This document shows positions 60,209 through 64,000 of a stretch of 64,000 bases of DNA, piece by piece (position 1 is the first letter of the stretch; each line of letters begins with the position of its first letter). The translations under genes and the position numbers were made by a program. Below the pieces are notes generated by a model that was given only the letters and a program-made list of their open reading frames with translations, had not been told where the DNA came from and ran no database searches. The stretch covers positions 35,089,241 to 35,153,240 of the forward strand of contig NC_132883.1 in the NCBI RefSeq assembly GCF_030463535.1. Direction: 5' to 3'. This DNA is from Salminus brasiliensis (lineage: Eukaryota > Chordata > Actinopteri > Characiformes > Bryconidae).

Positions 60209-62770
60209 CAATCCAAAAAAGGTGTCTGCAGACCGTTTGTGTCCTCCTACCAGAAAACAAACCAGTTATCTTCGTTGAAATTCTGAAAAATACGGCTGTA
60301 GAAAAAACATGAATGTTAAAATCATTATAAAATACAGAGCCAGCTTCATGGGAGCTGTGTGGAAGGGCCTGTGACTGACAGGAGCCCTAAGTTGTAGAGC
60401 TCAGTGTAGTATATTTTCATGGGGCCCAAAATCCTTGACAGTGCCCCCCCGAGATGGGATTGGCTCCTCAATTTACACACTGCCATCACCTCAAAAAAAA
60501 TATAACCCCCTTCTACTAAAAGTAAAATTTTAGTTTGCAAGCTAGCCGCTACATGTTCTTAACAAGTATGTAGACTGTAGGCTACGCTCAGAATGACTTG
60601 TCTAAAGCCGCCAGCAGCGTTACACCTCTGCGAGTCCTTTGGCTTATCCTCTGGATTTGACTGAGGTTTGCCATAGACTTTAACGAACTGAGGTATTTGT
60701 GCCATGCACAACAAACCTTCCTTCTTGACTGCCTTCATACTTGAGAAAAAATGTCAAACACTCCTTGTCCACAGGGCAAGACGGAACATTAGTACTAACC
60801 TTAATATACATTTGTTTGTTTTACAGAAAGTTAAAGGCAGTGGAATCTTTGCCGATGAGGGAGCAGGCAGTACATATACATGGTGCATTCGAACGGGACA
60901 TGTGGTGCCACTGTTTCTTCTTTTCTCTTATTTGTATGAGCTGAATGCAATAAAAAATTTACAAATTTACAAATTTGAAAAAAAGAAATGCCAATTAACC
61001 CACCTGTTCGGAGGATAAGGACTTAACACAGTAGAGCTTCAGCCGATGTGGCATCGAGAGACAGCAGACACGCTCTGAGAAAAGCTAAAAGCTAACAGCT
61101 GCAAGCCATCATGGCTTAAGAGTGATGAGGGCAAATTGTGCGCTTTCAGACTCCGATCACTGCATGGCACAGGATTCAAACAGGATTAGATTCAGAGCCC
61201 TGGTTTAATTAAAGAGCCCTAAAGTTTTGAAAAGTGCTTGGTCACACATGTACGTTTTAAAGTAACTAATATATAAAGAATGAACATTATGAGGTGTTTG
61301 GATTGAGCAGTATGATGATCACCACCTAGACTTAAATAGGCCATTAAAACGTCTCTCTGGCCCAACGTTGACAGAATAAGTGTAGATACAGTGGAAAATG
61401 CACTGAAGTGTTTAAAAGCTGCCACACTGGTTGTCTGAAAGAGGAAGTCCAACAAGTCTGGCTGAGCATCAGTAACCCCAATCACTCACCCAAAAGAACA
61501 CATTTGCACAAAAAACATAATAAATAAAATACTAAATTCTAACCAATATAAAAATGATGCATTTTGTGAGAATTGGTATTGTTGCTCTTGGGCTCCCTCT
61601 ACAGTTGTGAGAATCACCCTCATGGACAGCTGTACACATGCATTTGTTGACAAACTAAGAAACACAGAAGCATATGGACTGAGATAGTAGAGATGCTGCT
61701 TTAACTCCCTCCCCCAGTATCCACTTTTTTGGTAACCCTATGGTAACGCTTTCCACCTAAAACTGGCCTAGTCACGCCCAAAGCTCCACTGTACGGTGTT
61801 TTTCCACACCTAAAATCACCTGGCATCTCATTTTAATTTCCTTCCGTTTTATTCCTACCCGTCTTTCTGAGAGAAGGCCATGATTTAACAGAAGCTCTCA
61901 CAGGAAACAAGCTGATATGATGTTGTAACATTGTTCCTCTGCCTGCAGTCATGCTTAGTTTGAGCCAGGCCCCTGTAACCACACACTTCTCCTTTTTTTT
62001 TTATGAGTGGCATAGTCCATCAGCGTGAGAAACGAAAAGTATATATAAGGCAGATACCATACTGAGCATCGAAAAGGCACTATAGCATTTCACATTTATT
62101 TTTTACAATTTAATCCCCATTGAAAAATGACAGTTCTGTAAAGTAAACTCTTTTGTAACCTTATAAACTGCCTTTAAGCAAAGGGAGAAGACCATCAGGA
62201 ATAGAGTCACATGCCCTGACGTGAATACTTTAATACAAGGAGCTTCAATAAAGCTAACAAAGCTCAAACAACAGAGCTAATAAGGCAGACATGGGCTAGA
62301 CAGAGTCAGAAACAGAAAAAAAAATTATGCAAACAAACAAACAAACAAACAAAAACAATAAGCAACGATAGCCGCTCAGTAAACCCCAGCATGTTGGCAA
62401 CACTTTGGAAAAAAGGAAGGTCGGTCACTGAACAGGTGTTTATACAAACACAGGGATTAAAAACAGGTGAGACACATCAGTATTCAGGTGAACGAGAACG
62501 GGGATTGGCTCTATGATTGGCTAAGGTGCATGGTGGTATCATGAAGCAGGGGATTCTGGGAGTTCAGCAGGTTGAGGGATACAGAGGGAGACATGACACG
62601 CTAGTGCTAACTTCCATGAGGCCCTGAGCAAAGCTTGACTTGGGGCCCCCTTCCTTACCTAAACCGCTAAACTGCATCCTTTAGCAACGTAATGTTAAAC
62701 TTTCACTCCCACCTTTTTAATCCTCCTTCTGATCACCTGCTGTTAAACACAGTGTTCTCCCAGGAGTTCT
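60209..62770. other. Downstream noncoding region
   Basis: No conserved coding sequence was recognised. A good-looking acceptor (GTTTTACAG at about 60818-60826) is followed by an open stretch, but the translation matches nothing I know. Simple (AAAC)n is at 62333-62356. Confidence 0.4.
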
Positions 62771-62774
62771 TCTA

Positions 62775-63190
62775 TTACATGCTGTCAGTTTACACAACAG
62801 TCTGTAGTGTTACTCAGAATTCTGCAGGTGAAGACGCCTTGTTGTTGAGAGTGGTCAGCAGAAAGGCTACAGTTACTGTGGTGAGCAGAAAAGCATCTCA
62901 AAACACCACATGTTGAACCTTGAGGCGGATGAGCTACAACAGCAGAAGACCACGTCGGCTTTCACTTCTGTCAGCCAAGAACAGAAAGCTGCGGCTGCAG
63001 TGGCTCAGCACAGGCTCACAAACGCTGGACTGTTGTGGACTGGGAATCATTGACTACCCTGATGAATCTCAATTTCTGCTGAGGCATGCAGATGGTAGGG
63101 CTAGAATTTGGCACCAGAGCATGAATCCATGGACCCAACAGTCTGGGCTGGTGGCGGTGGCGTAATGGTGTGGGGTGTGGGTTTGGACAT
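62775..63190 (+). pseudogene. Tc1-like transposase fragment
   Basis: Across frames: NSAGEDALLLRVVSRKATVT, then [42 protein letters not shown] and GLVAVA. This is the HTH-to-DDE portion of a common teleost Tc1-like element. Frameshifts and a lost stretch near the WSDES region disable it. The matching terminal motif TTCATTAGGAACACCTGTAC lies at 63580-63599. Confidence 0.7.
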
Positions 63191-63639
63191 CACAGCCTGA
63201 GTGTAGAAACCCAAATGGCTTAAACCTTTGCATATAGTGCTGTATTAAGGGTTCATCATTTCATAGGGGCGTATGGAGCCATTTCAGATTCAGATGATCA
63301 CTGCTGCACCAAAAATAACCTAGCCCAGTGTAATACTCGATGTGACATGATCTGTATATTAGGAAATCCTGCACTCTTTACTTTTTTGAGTGTAACGGAT
63401 AATGGGCTTCAGCGACACACCTCTCAGCGACACACCACTGTTCAAATAAATACAAGTATTTATTTATTTATTAAATCTGGTATCACAAATATGTCCTCTG
63501 TAGATCAGAAAATCATGCTAATAAAAAAAGTGCAAAGAGCACACATTTAATTGGCTGAGATGCACTTTCTGAGCACTTCATTAGGAACACCTGTACACAT
63601 ATTAACAATCAACAATAAAAATTTAGAAATCTCAGGCTC

Positions 63640-63640
63640 C

Positions 63641-63692
<52 letters not shown>
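63640..63692. repeat. (AT)n microsatellite
   Basis: About 25 TA units followed by TTTA-rich sequence. From 63700 to the end of the window nothing further was recognised. Confidence 0.9.
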
Positions 63693-63696
<4 letters not shown>

Positions 63697-64000
63697 TTAA
63701 ATTTATTTTTTATTTTTAAGTAATTTTAAAATGTTTCCGGGCACACAGAGACGTAAACGCGTGCACAAGCGTGCTAGCCCTGTATGCGGAGAAAATACAC
63801 CACGAGGAAAGCAAATACAGAGGCTTCGTCCAAAAAAACGCACTGCTCCCTATGTAGTGCACTACACAAGTCATTAGAATTTACACATTCTAAAGCTAAA
63901 TAGAGCAGGATAAAATTGTAATAGACCAGTATTTACATTTACTCATATGTTAAAAACCTGAACTCTAGCGCTATCTACCTGTATACGTCATTTTATGACT

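Noticed and set aside
60704..61018. 104-residue open frame after a good acceptor, ending near AATAAA
   Set aside because: No recognisable domain, AT-rich composition, and no partner exon found.
1..64000. CRISPR array, prophage or bacterial operon
   Set aside because: The repeats are microsatellites and dispersed transposons; genes have vertebrate exon-intron structure.

Overview
The window reads as teleost fish DNA, probably an ostariophysan (characin, catfish or cyprinid relative). The evidence is three vertebrate genes with GT-AG introns, AT-rich introns full of (GT)n, (GA)n and (AT)n tracts, several Tc1/mariner-type elements, tRNA-derived SINEs, and many copies of one short inverted-repeat element. 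There is no bacterial or viral architecture, no CRISPR array and no rRNA operon.

Layout. (1) About 2.4-13.3 kb, plus strand: a complete single-domain protein tyrosine phosphatase gene. Its catalytic domain looks like the receptor-type R3 group, but the readable gene starts just upstream of the domain, with no ectodomain or membrane segment. I assembled ten coding exons giving 387 residues with all key catalytic residues. (2) 13.3-17.85 kb: intergenic, with SINEs and a short transposon. (3) 17.85-26.1 kb, minus strand: qrich1, eleven coding exons, 719 residues, with a noncoding first exon and a YY1/CCAAT promoter. (4) 26.1-31.9 kb: intergenic with transposon and LINE remnants. (5) 31.9-60.2 kb, plus strand: nadk (cytosolic NAD kinase), eleven coding exons, 437 residues, very large first introns, and a candidate second promoter with an in-frame alternative first exon at 49.7 kb. 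(6) 60.2-64 kb: downstream repeats with a Tc1-like transposase remnant.

qrich1 and nadk are head-to-head, about 6 kb apart. The phosphatase and qrich1 are tail-to-tail, about 4.8 kb apart. The genes show no obvious shared pathway: tyrosine dephosphorylation, transcriptional control in the stress response, and NADP synthesis. Their adjacency looks like ordinary linkage.

The points most worth a second look are the receptor-less R3-like phosphatase, the (TG)n tracts directly upstream of four of its splice acceptors (one beside a transposon remnant), the alternative nadk first exon, and an 860-bp polypurine block just upstream of the phosphatase. All exon boundaries were read by eye from splice signals, reading-frame continuity and recalled family sequences; no search was run.
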